Assembly (NCBI RefSeq): GCF_907164915.1
Contig: NC_061863.1
Location: forward strand, 23,971,210 to 24,035,209
Reading direction: 5' to 3'
DNA from: Impatiens glandulifera
Taxonomy: Eukaryota > Streptophyta > Magnoliopsida > Ericales > Balsaminaceae
DNA: 64,000 nucleotides
Shown here: positions 22,123-33,259 of the stretch, piece after piece
Layout: each line of letters opens with the position of its first letter
Position numbering within the stretch: position 1 is the stretch's first letter
Program-made: the position numbers and the translations under genes
The notes under the pieces: model-generated
Databases searched by the model: none
What the model saw: the letters and a program-made list of their open reading frames with translations, nothing else
Told to the model about the DNA's origin: nothing

Positions 22123-22884
22123 ATGTCGGCCGAACTCAGAAATACCCTTATCGTCGATTTCGAAGACGTCAAAGACAGTGCATACTATGAATGTATTTTT
22201 CAACCTATCATAAAATCGGGACTTCAAGGTTTTCTTAAAGGTTCAGACACTATCCACGTGGAGGAGGTGTGTGAATTTTTCAACAACGGTCATGTTCTAG
22301 ATGATGGCAGCATCTGCACCATCGTCGACAGTCAATTCCTTCGGTTTACCGAAGAGGAATTCGCAAACTTCTTTCACCTTCCAACCGAACGTTTTTCGGA
22401 CTTCCCAACGCCGTTCCTGCCGGCTAAGGAAGACTTCTTCCAGATGTTTTCTTCTTCCAACGCTCCGATCAAGGACTTTGGAAAGAAAGAAACACTCGCT
22501 CCTCACTACCAAGTCCTGCATGACTTGGTTCAAAGGTCTATCATGGGCCGAATGCCTAACCAGAACTACAACCGGGAGGCTTTCGACATCATGATAGCCA
22601 TCATTCGAAACTCGTCGATCAACTGGGCAACCTACCTCTTCAACAAACTGAAGCAGATCATGACCGCTGCAAGGGGAAGGACCAGTTTCGCTCCTCAAAT
22701 CACCCGGTTCCTGATGTCTAAGCGCTGCAACCTTGGAACCGGTGTTCCGGTTGGACCGTCCAACACCATCACCATGCTCATGATGCACAGGTGGATATCA
22801 AGGATTGAGGAACGGTCACCCGAAAACACCGTGGAAAAGTGGTACGAAAGGATGGTGGAAGGGGAATGGTTCAAAGAAGACTAA
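22123..22884 (+). CDS. E2 ORF2, intact unknown-function paralogue
   Basis: 253 codons, uninterrupted. Family landmarks: KSGLQGFLKG (about residue 27), VEEVCEFF (about 46), FTEEEFANFFHLPTERFSDF (about 75-95), APHYQVLHDLVQRSI (about 128), INWATYLFNKLKQ (about 167). The C-terminal part is charged and Trp-rich (EKWYERMVEGEWFKED). E3 ORF2 (53061-53762) is its positional counterpart. Predicted soluble, no signal peptide. It sits in its own promoter-ORF-hairpin unit. I do not know the function. It is intact while pol of the same element has several lesions. Confidence 0.75.
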   Translation: MSAELRNTLIVDFEDVKDSAYYECIFQPIIKSGLQGFLKGSDTIHVEEVCEFFNNGHVLDDGSICTIVDSQFLRFTEEEFANFFHLPTERFSDFPTPFLPAKEDFFQMFSSSNAPIKDFGKKETLAPHYQVLHDLVQRSIMGRMPNQNYNREAFDIMIAIIRNSSINWATYLFNKLKQIMTAARGRTSFAPQITRFLMSKRCNLGTGVPVGPSNTITMLMMHRWISRIEERSPENTVEKWYERMVEGEWFKED

Positions 22885-22906
22885 GTTATCTGTCTTTCCT
22901 CTCCGG

Positions 22907-22936
22907 TTTTTGTTCATTTTGTTGTACGACCAAAAC
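22907..22936 (+). other. Imperfect hairpin after E2 ORF2, loop ATTTTGTTGTAC
   Basis: The 12-mer at 22916-22927 is identical to the one after ORF1. Its flanks (GTTTTTGTTC and GACCAAAACT) pair with two mismatches. Confidence 0.55.
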
Positions 22937-23109
22937 TGCTCAATGCTCACTATTTTTATTTATGAAATATTTAATCTTCAAAGTCTCCGGTTTTCATTCA
23001 TATCTTTCTTTCCGGTTTCTTAAACTTATACACAAAAACTTAAGGTTAACCTAAAAACTTCCTGTTAACAAGTCTTCAAGTAAAACCGGAACTTCGAGCA
23101 AAACGAAAA

Positions 23110-23220
23110 TTTGAAAAATTTACCGCCCACGGTTTTACCTCCCAATATTTACCGCCCATGGGTTTTCCGCATTTACCGCCGAAAGTTACTGCAGTAACTT
23201 TTGGAGGAAAAGTTGGCGCC
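23110..23220 (+). promoter_or_regulatory. CCGCC cluster and palindrome upstream of E2 ORF3
   Basis: Three TTTACCGCC motifs (about 23119, 23148, 23172) and a TTGGCGCC (23213-23220) resemble plant E2F sites (TTTSSCGC). A perfect 20-bp palindrome, AAAGTTACTGCAGTAACTTT, lies at 23182-23201. E3 has a comparable cluster before its ORF3. Confidence 0.45.
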
Positions 23221-23268
23221 AAAAACATCAAACGACGGTTCGTTTTCCAACCGTTCGGAACCGCCATC

Positions 23269-23276
23269 TATATAAG
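23269..23276 (+). promoter_or_regulatory. TATA box of E2 ORF3
   Basis: TATATAAG, 122 bases before ATG 23391, followed by a leader with TACTTTCTCTCTCT. Confidence 0.6.
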
Positions 23277-23390
23277 TTCACATCAGCCCATTCGACACAT
23301 GTACTTTCTCTCTCTAAAATTTCCAGATCTTCAAAGGCTCTCTTATCTCCGATCATCATCGTTCTTTATTCCTCTCTTTTCAAAACTATC

Positions 23391-26308
23391 ATGGATCTAA
23401 GCAAAGCCCCTTTCCAATGGATGTTGCAAGTTGACTTCGCAGATATTGATGAACACGCCGATGACAAAAACAAGGATGTTCTTCAATCTCTAAGAGATTC
23501 TGGGTTAGAGGAATTCCTATCTGGTCCGTTCACCATTTATCTGGCGGCCGTGACGGAGTTTCTGGCGACGGCGACGCTCACAAAGAGGAATGTCTCAGCC
23601 ACAGTCAACGGGAAGGACATTCTGATCACCGAAGAGTTATTTGTTGAAGCTCTCGGTCTGCCCAACACCGGTCTGGACCTATAGACTGACCTAACCGCTG
23701 CAAAATCAAACGCTGTCTAGTTGGTGGTTTCTTTCTCAGATCAGGATCTGGTGATTCACTCTAGTCGGAAGAACAAGCTTAAACCGGAGTTCAGGTGGCT
23801 ACTGAACATCATCGCCCCTCACTTTAGGGAAGAGGAGGTAACTTCGATAACCTGACGAAACTTAAACTCAAGATGCTGATGGCCATTGTCCGCGGTGACA
23901 AGGTGGATTGAGGATACGTCATTTTCGAAGAATTTTGCCAGATGGTGATTAAGAAGGATGGCCGGGTACAGGCTTTCGCAAAGCAGATTGTGAAAATCCT
24001 TAAGTCCCTTAATGTAGAGCTTGGTGACGGAGAACCGCTTCCTCTCAACAATATTCTCAACTCAGAGTCGGTGATTGAGAAACCAGAGAAAGCGGTTAAA
24101 CCGAAATCTTCCAAAACAAAGTCATCCAAAGGAACCAGTTCTTCCGCTCCGGCTGAGGAAGTTATCAAACAAAAGAAATCCAAAAGAAAGGCGGTTGAAA
24201 CCGAAACCACACAAGAATTGAAGGGGAGGAAGAAAGCGGCTGCAAGGAAGAGTTCCAACAAACCGGCGGACTCCGAGAAAACTCTTTCCTCGGATAATCC
24301 ACCAGAAAGAACCGGAGACGTCTTTCAACCCATTCCCATCAACACCGTTATTCCTACCCCTGTTCCATCTAACTCACCAAGGCAAACCGAATCCTCGGGG
24401 AGCCAGAAAACCGAATCAGCGCCCAAGGAGGAAGCAGAGGTTAGTATTCACTCTGAAACCTCCAAGTCACCAAGCAAACGAATTGAAGAGGTAATAGCCG
24501 ATGTGGGCTTGAATACTTCTGAAGCAATTGAGGACGTTATCCAAGACATTGCAAGGGAAACCGAGGACGATGTGTCAAGTCGTCGCAAATTAATTGATCA
24601 GGTTGAGATACCTGATCAGAGTGAAGTTCAACCGGTCGAAGAAACGGCCAAAACCGCAGACATTACACCTCCGGCTCAGGAGAGTAATTTTGATGAACAG
24701 GAACCATCCGGTTCCGCATGGGGCAAGACAACTCCAGAAAACCAATCGGCTCAAGATGGGTCATCTGACTCAGCATTCATACCTGAAGGTTTTATTCAGG
24801 TCAACAAAGGAAAAGGGGTTCTTATCAAAGATTCAACGGTAACAGGAAAAGGTACGCTGCAGACCGGTCCTCAACCAGAAGTCATAACCGGGAACGAGGT
24901 TCCCTTTACCGCAGAACAAGAAGATGAAGTATTCGAGGAACTTCTCAAGGACATGAACAAGGGTGCGAGTGATGTGATAGCTCCATACCTCATATGGGTA
25001 AAGCTCCGGTGTGAAACAAAGATATCCGACATGGCTCCAGGATTGAGCGGTAACAGGCATTGGGACAGACTCATCAGGCTGGAAGAAAGGGCCCTCCAGT
25101 TAGCTCACACCAATCTTATCCAACCTGCCTTTAACAAAACCGCAGTAATTCTTGAAAACACTCGGTTACAAGCAGTGGAGAATGCTTTTAAAGAAACTGA
25201 ATGAGCGACGCTAACTCCGATTGAAATGAGAATGTCCGAACGGTTCCATGCGGTGCGAGAAAAGCTCGTACAAAATCTCGACCATCTTGATATGTAATGG
25301 AGGAAAGGTTGCCGAAGCCAACTCAATAATGTCGATCTACATCAAAGTAAGCCATTCTATGTAATCGGGGAATCATCTACAACAGCGGAGAACCTGGAAC
25401 AAGAATCTTCTCAAACGGCTAAGGTTCCGGAAATCGATCAAATGAAGCAGGCGGTGATTGATACCATTGATTCATGCCTTGGAAGTTATAAAACGGCAAC
25501 CGATGAGAGGATTGCAACGGCTGAAGCTAATCTGTCAAACACTATACGGGGATCTGTACAAACCGAAATCGCAAACACCGTTCAAACATCTATCAGGTCC
25601 ATGATAGATGCGGCTGTGCAGACCTCAGTAAAATCCTTGATCGCCGAGTCCATCCAAACCGCAACCGCTCCACTATTAGATATGCTGCAAGCAATGGCCA
25701 TTCAAATTGGGGAGTTGTCCAAAATCCAAGTCAGCAAGACTCAAACGCAAATCGAGTCGGATGCTGAAACCGCTAAGAGGCTGCAAGAGGAAGAAATGGA
25801 AAGGGAACGGGTGCAGAAGGAGATTGAAGACAAAGATTATGAGCTTTCCCAAAAGTGCAACGAGGAGGAATAGGCAAGCATCCAGGAATCCCAACCGGCT
25901 CAACCGTCCCATTCAATGAACACAAGGAATAAGAAGAAACGGAGCGCGGTTGCGAAAGTAATCAAGCGGGCAGAACAAAGAGCAGTTGTACCAGTCGTGT
26001 TGAATGTGCAACCTCTTGATGAAGAAGAAGAAGAGGACACTGAAGAACTTAACCAACGGAAGAGAAGGGCAATTGAAGGCTCAACCGCAACCACAAGCCC
26101 CAGACCAATCTTTGCTCCGCCGCCTCCTCCACCAAAACTAGTTTGTGCCGGTTTTGGATTTAGCAAAAAGACTCTAGGCCACTCAAGTGTATGGGCCGGA
26201 ATGTTGATCGACGCTGAAAGACGTGATGGGGAGTGGAAGGCAAGAGACGAAGAAGAAAGAAGACGGCTTGAGAAAGAGCTGGAAAAGGGGGGACCATCCA
26301 AGCCTTAA
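23391..26308 (+). pseudogene. E2 ORF3: family domain fused to a long charged tail, broken
   Basis: About 970 codons in all. The N-terminal 98 residues are the family domain (RDSGLEEFLSGPF, VTEFL, LITEELFVEALGLPNTGLDL). A TAG at 23682 and at least one frameshift before 23942 break it. Then comes an open frame to 25204: Lys/Ser/Glu/Pro-rich, basic and probably disordered, with long acidic stretches. TGA 25202, a TAA near 25296 and TAG 25871 interrupt the rest, which keeps one frame. About 25442-25870 is Ala/Thr/Gln/Glu-rich with coiled-coil character. The end (25916-26308) has a basic patch, an acidic run, PPPPPP and a charged helix. E3 ORF3 has the same architecture. Function unknown. Confidence 0.7.
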
Positions 26309-26440
26309 TCTTTTTCTTCTCTTTCAAAACAATTTATGTTTAAACTATGTTTCTGAACTTGGTTATTTTATCATATTTCTCTCCTCGAGTTTACACATAC
26401 TTTTCTTTTGAAAAATCAAACACATGTTTTTGAAACATTC

Positions 26441-26707
26441 TCATTACAAGTTTTGAATATTTATTCTAAATAATCAAAAAGGAAGAAATTGATAGAAAAA
26501 TTAAGTAAGTTAATTTTCAAACCGGCCACTCATTACAAGTTTTGAATATTTATTCTAAATAATCAAAAAGGGAGAAATTGATAGAAAAATTAAGTAAGTT
26601 AATTTTCAAACCGGCCACTCATTACAAGTTTTGAATATTTATTCTAAATAATCAAAAAGGGAGAAATTGATAGAAAAATTAAGTAAGTTAATTTTTAGAA
26701 CCGGCCA
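26441..26707 (+). repeat. Triple 89-bp repeat of the polypurine tract and LTR start
   Basis: Three tandem 89-bp units start at 26441, 26530 and 26619. Each holds the purine tract AAAAAGGGAGAAAT (first unit AAAAAGGAAGAAAT) followed by TGATAG, the first bases of the LTR. Only the third is followed by a whole LTR. Sireviruses are known for multiple polypurine tracts. Confidence 0.9.
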
Positions 26708-27883
26708 GACGAACTAAACAGTCGTTAACTTTCATGTGCAGATACAGATCAAAACCGTATGAACCGGTTGGGGCATCAAAACCGGTTGCTGCTATACTTC
26801 AAAGAAATCAGTTCCAAGTGATCAAGTTAAAGATCAGAGGAACCGGTTTTCACTTTCTCAAGCGACCGGTCAGCAAAGTCAAAAACTTACATTCCAACCG
26901 GATCATACTGCACAAGACACAAAACCGGAAGATTCAAACTTCAAGAGTGACGCACCATGACGAAAGAGACGTGCTTTGAAAGAATAAAAGAAGATCAGAT
27001 CCGATCGGAAGCATGCGAGGAAAGCAATGATGCTTTATTGATCTGAAGTTGACAACCTGAGGTGCATGTCCAACACGTGTCCAAATCTGAAAACCGATTA
27101 TGTCATCTTCTACTCAGAGCTGCCTGCATGACTGCCAAGTGTTGAGGAAGGTGAAGCGTGCAAGCAACCTCTCTACACCGGCGTGATAATGATCAACCAA
27201 TCCAGAGGAGAGAGAAGAAAGTGACCGTTGGCTCTTCTCAGCTATAAAAGGAAGATGAAACGTCTTCATTTAATGCAGTAGTTGTGAAGTCACAGATCAC
27301 GAAACAAATCATAAGAGCAATAAGTTAGAGAGATAAACTGTTACGATCAAAACCGGTGTGTCTAAAACCGGAAGTTTTCTGTATTGTGTTGTGTTGAGTT
27401 ATTGTATTACATCAAAGAGTGAGTTTTGTGTAACCGGCGAGTAGCGAAGTTGGGCTCGACCGGAAGTGTTGTTGTAACTATAAAAGTTAGTGGAGATCCT
27501 TCTCATAACCTGAGAAGAAGGGGTGACGTAGGAGGGTTTGCTCCGAACATCCATAAAATTCTTGTCTCGTGTTCTTTCTTTTGTTTTCATTACCTACTTA
27601 CTTAACCTAACCTCAAACCAATCGTACTCCAAAAACCGGTCACTCATATCCATAAAACCGACTCCTCCTAAAACATCATCTAAAGTCACAAACGTTGCTT
27701 CAACCTAAAACAGACATTTCCGCCCTTGAACCCGGTTCAAGAGTCTGTGACAGTTTGTGTAGTGTTGAGAACGGTTATAGTCTCTAACCGGACTATCACC
27801 AAAGTGTTGTGTGTGTTGTAAACGACCACCCTTCCTAAAACCGGAAACACCCCGGTCCTCCAAGAGCGTTCCCGATCCTAACA
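26668..27883 (+). repeat. 3' LTR of E2
   Basis: 1216 bp, TGATAG to CCTAACA, collinear with the 5' LTR, with the TATA box at 27243-27250. Differences from the 5' LTR are mostly C/T or G/A. Confidence 0.95.
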
Positions 27884-27888
27884 ATATT

Positions 27889-28520
27889 AAATTTATTTAT
27901 TTATTTTGTTAAAGATGTGACTTTTCAAATTCTTAATCATTATAATCATTACAATAAATATAAATAATCTATTAATCATTATAATCACAGCACACAAGTT
28001 TGAGGGAAACAAGACAGAGAGAGTAAGACGAAAGCATACATTAGGAAGAAAAACTCATTTTTCTTCAATTACTTTCACTTCTCTTTTTAGATAGTTCTTA
28101 AAGGTTTAAATAATCATTCAGATTGTAAATCTTATTTTGTAAGAACTTTGTATTACCCAATATAAACGATATTGTAGTGGATGGTTTAAGCGGCCTAAGG
28201 ATATCGTGGTTTTTTACTCTTGCTGAAGGGTTTTGCACGCTAAAGATCACGCCTCTTTCCTTTTTGTCTGCTTTGTTGAATTAATTTTGATAGCTTACAA
28301 ACAGAGCTCTAAAACTAAAAAGAATCATTTCCACATTAGGTTCTTTTTTTATCAACAGAAGGTTACCCATCAGGTTCGTGAATTGGGAGTGTGCCAAACC
28401 CAAAACCTAATACCCGACTATACTAATATTAAAATGTATATATTAAATTTATTTATTTTGTTAAAGATGTGACTTTTAAAATTCTTAATCATTATAATCA
28501 TTACAATAAATATAAATCAT
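27889..28520 (+). repeat. Tandem duplicate of the E2 target region
   Basis: 27984-28440 repeats 13427-13894 (the right part of the TNT1-like LTR plus its flank). The AT-rich segment 27885-27967 recurs at 28441-28517. So a unit of about 555 bp was tandemly duplicated, and E2 landed at a joint between its two parts. The duplication joint shows microhomology (TAATCAC). No gene. Confidence 0.8.
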
Positions 28521-29689
28521 TTAATATACTCACTCAATCTTCACTTCAACCAAAATATTTATCACTCATGACTATTCATCCTCACATTTTTTAATAACAC
28601 AATGTTATTTTCTTCTTATCATTCTTCATCTTCAATATCATTCTCTATAATTTTTAAACATTATTCTCTCTAGTTCTTCAACATTTATTCTCTCTAGTTT
28701 CTTCTTCAATTATAATAACAATAATCTTATTATATTATTCAACCACTAAAAATATGAGTATGGGTAAATAATGTTTCTATTTGTTTATATCATAAGTTAT
28801 AAAGTTATATTTCTTATTTTCAACATCTAAAATCTTGCAAATATTTAATCGTGTAATGGGGTACCCGTTGGGGATCGGATACCTGACAAATCGGGAATAA
28901 GGACACAAATGGAGATACTTGTCGGGTTCGGGGTCGGGATCTTCACTTCCCGGTGGGTAGAGTAACCGTTGACATTCCTATTCCTATTCCTATATCACCA
29001 GAGAAGGAGGTTGATAGCAGGGAAACTCAGAACTCCCTACTAATAGGTATTGGCTTATTAGAAACCGGAGGAAAAAGGAGATGTCGACCCGACTTGTGGA
29101 TCATAACCGCGTTCGCCTTCTCGTAGCCATTTCCTATGACCCGAGACTCAAGAGCCTAGTTTGTTTGTTCTTGGCCATCATGTCGTTAACTAGCTCAAGT
29201 CTAGTAAAAACAAAATAGGCCCACAAGCCTTGGCAGGCCCATTATCTCTAATAGTTATTCCTCATTAATTGTAGTATTTCTACGTATAAAAATGAAATCA
29301 AGCTCAAGATACGTCATAATTAAAAATTTGACACTACATCAACTGTAGTCCCAAAAATTGATCGAAGATCCATTCCCCGCAATAAATTTGGACTACTTGC
29401 GAAAACATTTCTAAATACAATAAATTCTCTTCTAAATGTCACATCCCTCTGAATAATTAGACATTTTGGTGAACCAACCAAACATATCTTGACCATACTT
29501 ACATCTAATCATCAATGCTTAAAGACTATTAGACTCTTTTGTAAATCTACTACACTATTTAAATAGAAGAGCCATATTAAAGAAAATATGGTCTCAAATA
29601 TGTAGAGCTCCTTAAACCTTATCCTGACTAAATAGATGAAAAAACAATAAGTTATAAAATCATCATAGCAATTTACACATTATTATCTA
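28521..29689. other. No gene recognised
   Basis: AT-rich intergenic DNA. About 28855-28970 holds degenerate GGGGATCGGGA-like repeats of the kind also seen at 9600-9780 and 44990-45110. About 29030-29210 is somewhat GC-richer but without an open frame. Confidence 0.4.
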
Positions 29690-31175
29690 TATTATTACTA
29701 TCACACTTTTGGAAACAGTGAATAAAGATATCATATATGTGGGCATAGATGATAACACATTCTTAATGAAGATTAGTCAAAACCCTTTTAAGATTTTGTA
29801 TTTCAATTTAGATAGTTTACATTCCATTTTAGTAATAATCGGTTCCTAAGTGACCTTGAATCGTAATTTAACACACAATGACATACAAAGATAGGTTGAA
29901 AGAATAACACAAATTCTGAATCCCAAAATATTTGTCAACCTTATCCTTCTTATATTCAAAATAAAATATGAGATAAAGATATTTGACTTATTAAGATTAA
30001 CTCAAAGACCGGAACAAGCACCGAATAATCATAACATATCCCGAAGATGCTTACAATTTATGTATTTGGACTAAACCAAACAAAGAGTGTCATCAATGAA
30101 AATCAAATATAATATGGCAAAAGATACCTTCTTGTCACACAACTCACTCCACGAATGAGTCTAGAGTTTTTTTTGAAGGACGTCATTTTTTAGATGACTT
30201 CCAAACAATAACGAACAATTAAGGTGAGAGTGGATCACCATGTCTCATCCCTCGGGAGCTATCGAAAAATCCATGAGAACTCTCATTTACAATGACAGAA
30301 AACACAATCGTCAAGAGGTTAAATATAATCCAACCAATCCATTTCACACACATTCTCATTCAGTCCATGAAATCAAACAAAAACTCTCAATTAACGTGAT
30401 CATAAATATTTTCTATGTCTAACTTGCCAAAAGCACATTTCTCATATATTTAATTAGTTGAGTCATTGCACTCATTAACTATTAATATTGCATCAAAGAT
30501 TTGATGAAATTTGATGAACATCATATAATTACTATATATGATTTTTTTCTAACACCCTTCGCAACATGTTGGTTAAACATTTTAAGACAATATTATGAAA
30601 ACACGAAACGAGTCAGATATGCTTACAGATTTTTACGCCAATAGTCTTTTGAGCTTTATGAATGAGACATATCAAAGTAGAGTTTCAACTATTTTTAAAT
30701 GATGAGAAACAATAAAAATGATCGCTTGATTCCATAATTCTTGTCTTAAGGAAAGACCATTCCTTCTTAAAAAAATCTAAAATAAACTTGTCTCATCCCG
30801 ACTTTATCACCTCTACACCCCTTAATGGACTCCTCAACCCCCTCCATCGAAAAATGAGTCTCCAAATATATCTTAGAAATCCCTCAAAAAATTGATTCAC
30901 TAACTAAAACTTGTTTTAAAAAAATTCTATTTTATCTCATTTTCCATCCATTTTAAATAAGAAAAATACTAGCATGTTCTTTTGTTTTATCAATCGTTTT
31001 AGAAAATAATTTATAGTTGTTTTGAGTTTATCTTCGCGTGGCTCAACGTTAAAGACGTTGAAAAGGCGTTTGGTGAAATAAAAGACGAAGTGTTGTTCGA
31101 GTCATGATCGTCGAGTGTTCATGGAATTCTTGAAATCATTTCAGATAAGAACTTGAGAAGTCTAGAAAATAGTAA
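29690..31175 (-). mobile_element. L1-type LINE remnant, copy C
   Basis: Collinear with copies A and B (AAATATTTGTCAACC, a LINE RT-equivalent stretch near 30220-30260, CATCCCGACTTTATCACC near 30795). It has no usable frame. It ends at 31175, where a 7.9-kb insertion separates it from its former flank at 39083. Confidence 0.65.
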
Positions 31176-31209
31176 CGAGTAATGTAAGCACTAAAAATCT
31201 ACATCCCAA

Positions 31210-32880
31210 TATATAATATTAAACTAATTATTTTGACTTATTTTTAAATAAACAAAATCAAAATAATTAACCTCATAGCCAAAACCAATTAAGGAAAATG
31301 GTCGAAATAATAAAAATAAAATTATTTAAGATAAATGTTGTACTCATTTATCTAAAAATAATTTTAAAAAAATAATGGGACAAAATAAATAATTTAAAAT
31401 GATTTGTTTTATCCATTTTTATTTAAAATAATTATTTATTTAAATCATAAAATATATACAATAAAATAAAATAAATTGGTCAAATATTTGTCATATTTAT
31501 TTTAATTTTTTGTGTATTTAAAAAGATCAAAATTAAATCATTAAAGGTGAAATAAAAAATAATTTCAAACAAATATTTAAGGTTTTAAAATAAAAATTAA
31601 ATCAGTAATTGGGTGTAGCCGAAATTCCGTTGAATAGTTACAGCCGAAACCACAACCAACTGATTAATGTTGGATTTTCATCCAGCACCCAAGAAGTTGT
31701 CGCTTACTCGTTGTAGCAGAAGGAAGTGCGTGTCCGGGTTGTAGGGGATCAGTTAACGCGAGCGTTAGCTTCGCCTCTCCAAACGCTGATGGAACACCAT
31801 CATTTGATGGATCGCTGAATGTGAACAAAATGACCCTGTTTTGAGTTCCGATCGTCTTCCTCATCGCGACGATGCGAGGATAAGGATGAAGATCCGTGTT
31901 GATCTTCTATTTTTAGAAATCCTTTGTTAGTCCACCATTTTGGTTCATTTAAAGCCTGAAATGATCACCCTACGATGGTGATCATTTCTACCTATCAAAA
32001 TAGGGATGAATCATTCATATTCCGGCGATTTAAGCTAATAACAGTTTGGTCAACTAAGGCCACTTAAAGCCTCCGCCGACTTAGGGATAGTATAAATACA
32101 CACCCTAAGTAATTCCTAGTCTAAGGAACCAACTCATAACCTTCCGATCGAAGAAAAAAAATCGCCATAAAAGCTTGAAGCTTTTAAATTTTTCATATTT
32201 TCTATTCGAATACTTAAATCTTGGATCTCAGTATTTAGAAAGCTTCCATAAGGATTAAGGAGTATTCTCTCGTCCCTGGTAAGGTTCCAATCACTCTCTA
32301 ATTCATATTTATAATTTGTATTTGAAAATTTTATATTCGAATTGCATAAGCTTGTATGCTTGCTGTTTATGATATTTTATGGTTGAAAAATCAACCATAA
32401 ACCCTAAACCCTAATTTTAAAAATAAAAAATGTGTTTGTTGTTCTTGGGTTTAATTCTATTGAATCACAGCCTAAAATCTTCCCAACATGATTGTAATGA
32501 CATTGGGAAACTGTTTGAATCATGTTTGATCCATTCCGGTCATGTTTGATCAAAATCAAAATTTTCAAAAATATATGGAAATTTTGATTTCTTAAATTGG
32601 TTCAAACAAACAGCCAATGTTCTTGTTTGGTACCAATCAAATATATTTAGTATTAAGAAATTATTTGATAACTCCTTACACTTCATAACAGTTTTCAAAT
32701 CAAAAACCCAATTTTTATCACAAACTGTTTTGAATAAATTGATCATCATGCAAGTCGATTGATACCTTGAGATGATGATCAACATTAACTAGGAGCTTTT
32801 TGAAGCTACCTAAGCTATTAGATCAAATAATCAAAGCTAAAAAACGAATTTAAAAAACTTGCACTTTGGTGTTCTTAATG
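31210..32880. other. Left arm of the 7.9-kb insertion, no gene
   Basis: AT-rich DNA, with a GC-richer portion near 31640-32130 and a TATA-like box at 32091. CCATAAACCCTAAACCCTAATT at about 32391 is a telobox-like motif with only two units. No protein family recognised. Confidence 0.4.
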
Positions 32881-32889
32881 ATAGAGGCT

Positions 32890-33258
32890 TGTTAGCCTAA
32901 GATTGAAAGGTACGACCGATGTTCTTGAGCTAGGACCGAGAAATTCGACCGATGATTTTCACCTAGGACTGAGAGATCCAACCTAGGATCGAGAGGTCCG
33001 ACCTTGAGACCAAGACTCCCTAACTTTAGGACCGAGAGGTGTCACATTGGGACCAAAAATCTCAAACTTGGGATCGAGACCTCTCGAGCCTATGATCGAT
33101 GGACCTAACCTTGAGTTAGCCTAAGACAGAGAGGTTTATGCACCTCGACCAAAAAAATTAGCCCCATGTTAACCCACGACCAAAAGGTTTATACACCTAG
33201 ACCGGTAAGATCAGCCAAGGACCGAGAGTCCTTTGCACCTAGACCGAGGGACTTTAAC
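32890..33258. repeat. Degenerate GACCGAGAG tandem repeats
   Basis: About a dozen loose repeats around GACCGAGAGGT, spaced 25-40 bases. The text resumes past CACTA element 1 at 38205-38270 (GACCAAAGATCCCGAGCC), so the CACTA element landed in this array. Confidence 0.5.
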
Positions 33259-33259
33259 G

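Larger units (their letters stand above)
13900..27883 (+). mobile_element. E2: complete Sirevirus-type Copia element with three extra ORFs
   Basis: A full-length LTR retrotransposon of about 14.0 kb. LTRs are 13900-15113 and 26668-27883, both TGATAG...CCTAACA. The flanking 5-mers 13895-13899 and 27884-27888 are both ATATT, a target-site duplication. Order: LTR, primer binding site, gag (15160-16956), pol (17026-20246), ORF1 (20944-21681), ORF2 (22123-22884), ORF3 (23391-26308), polypurine repeat, LTR. The protease-integrase-RT-RNase H order makes it Copia. RT and RNase H text ([19 protein letters not shown]) plus a large region after pol fit the Sirevirus/Maximus lineage. The LTRs differ at roughly 20-25 positions by eye. 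Confidence 0.95.

Noticed and set aside
22297..22788. 163-codon antisense ORF opposite E2 ORF2
   Set aside because: Shadow of the sense frame; no family resemblance, no promoter.
25900..26301. 133-codon antisense ORF rich in Ser and Leu
   Set aside because: Complement of the acidic/Pro-rich ORF3 tail; low-complexity shadow.
28233..28472. 79-codon ORF in the duplicated LTR piece
   Set aside because: It translates LTR text that also exists at 13665-13877 with different frames; noncoding.
32391..32416. Telomere-like AAACCCTAAACCCTAA
   Set aside because: Only two units; a telobox-like motif, not a telomeric array.
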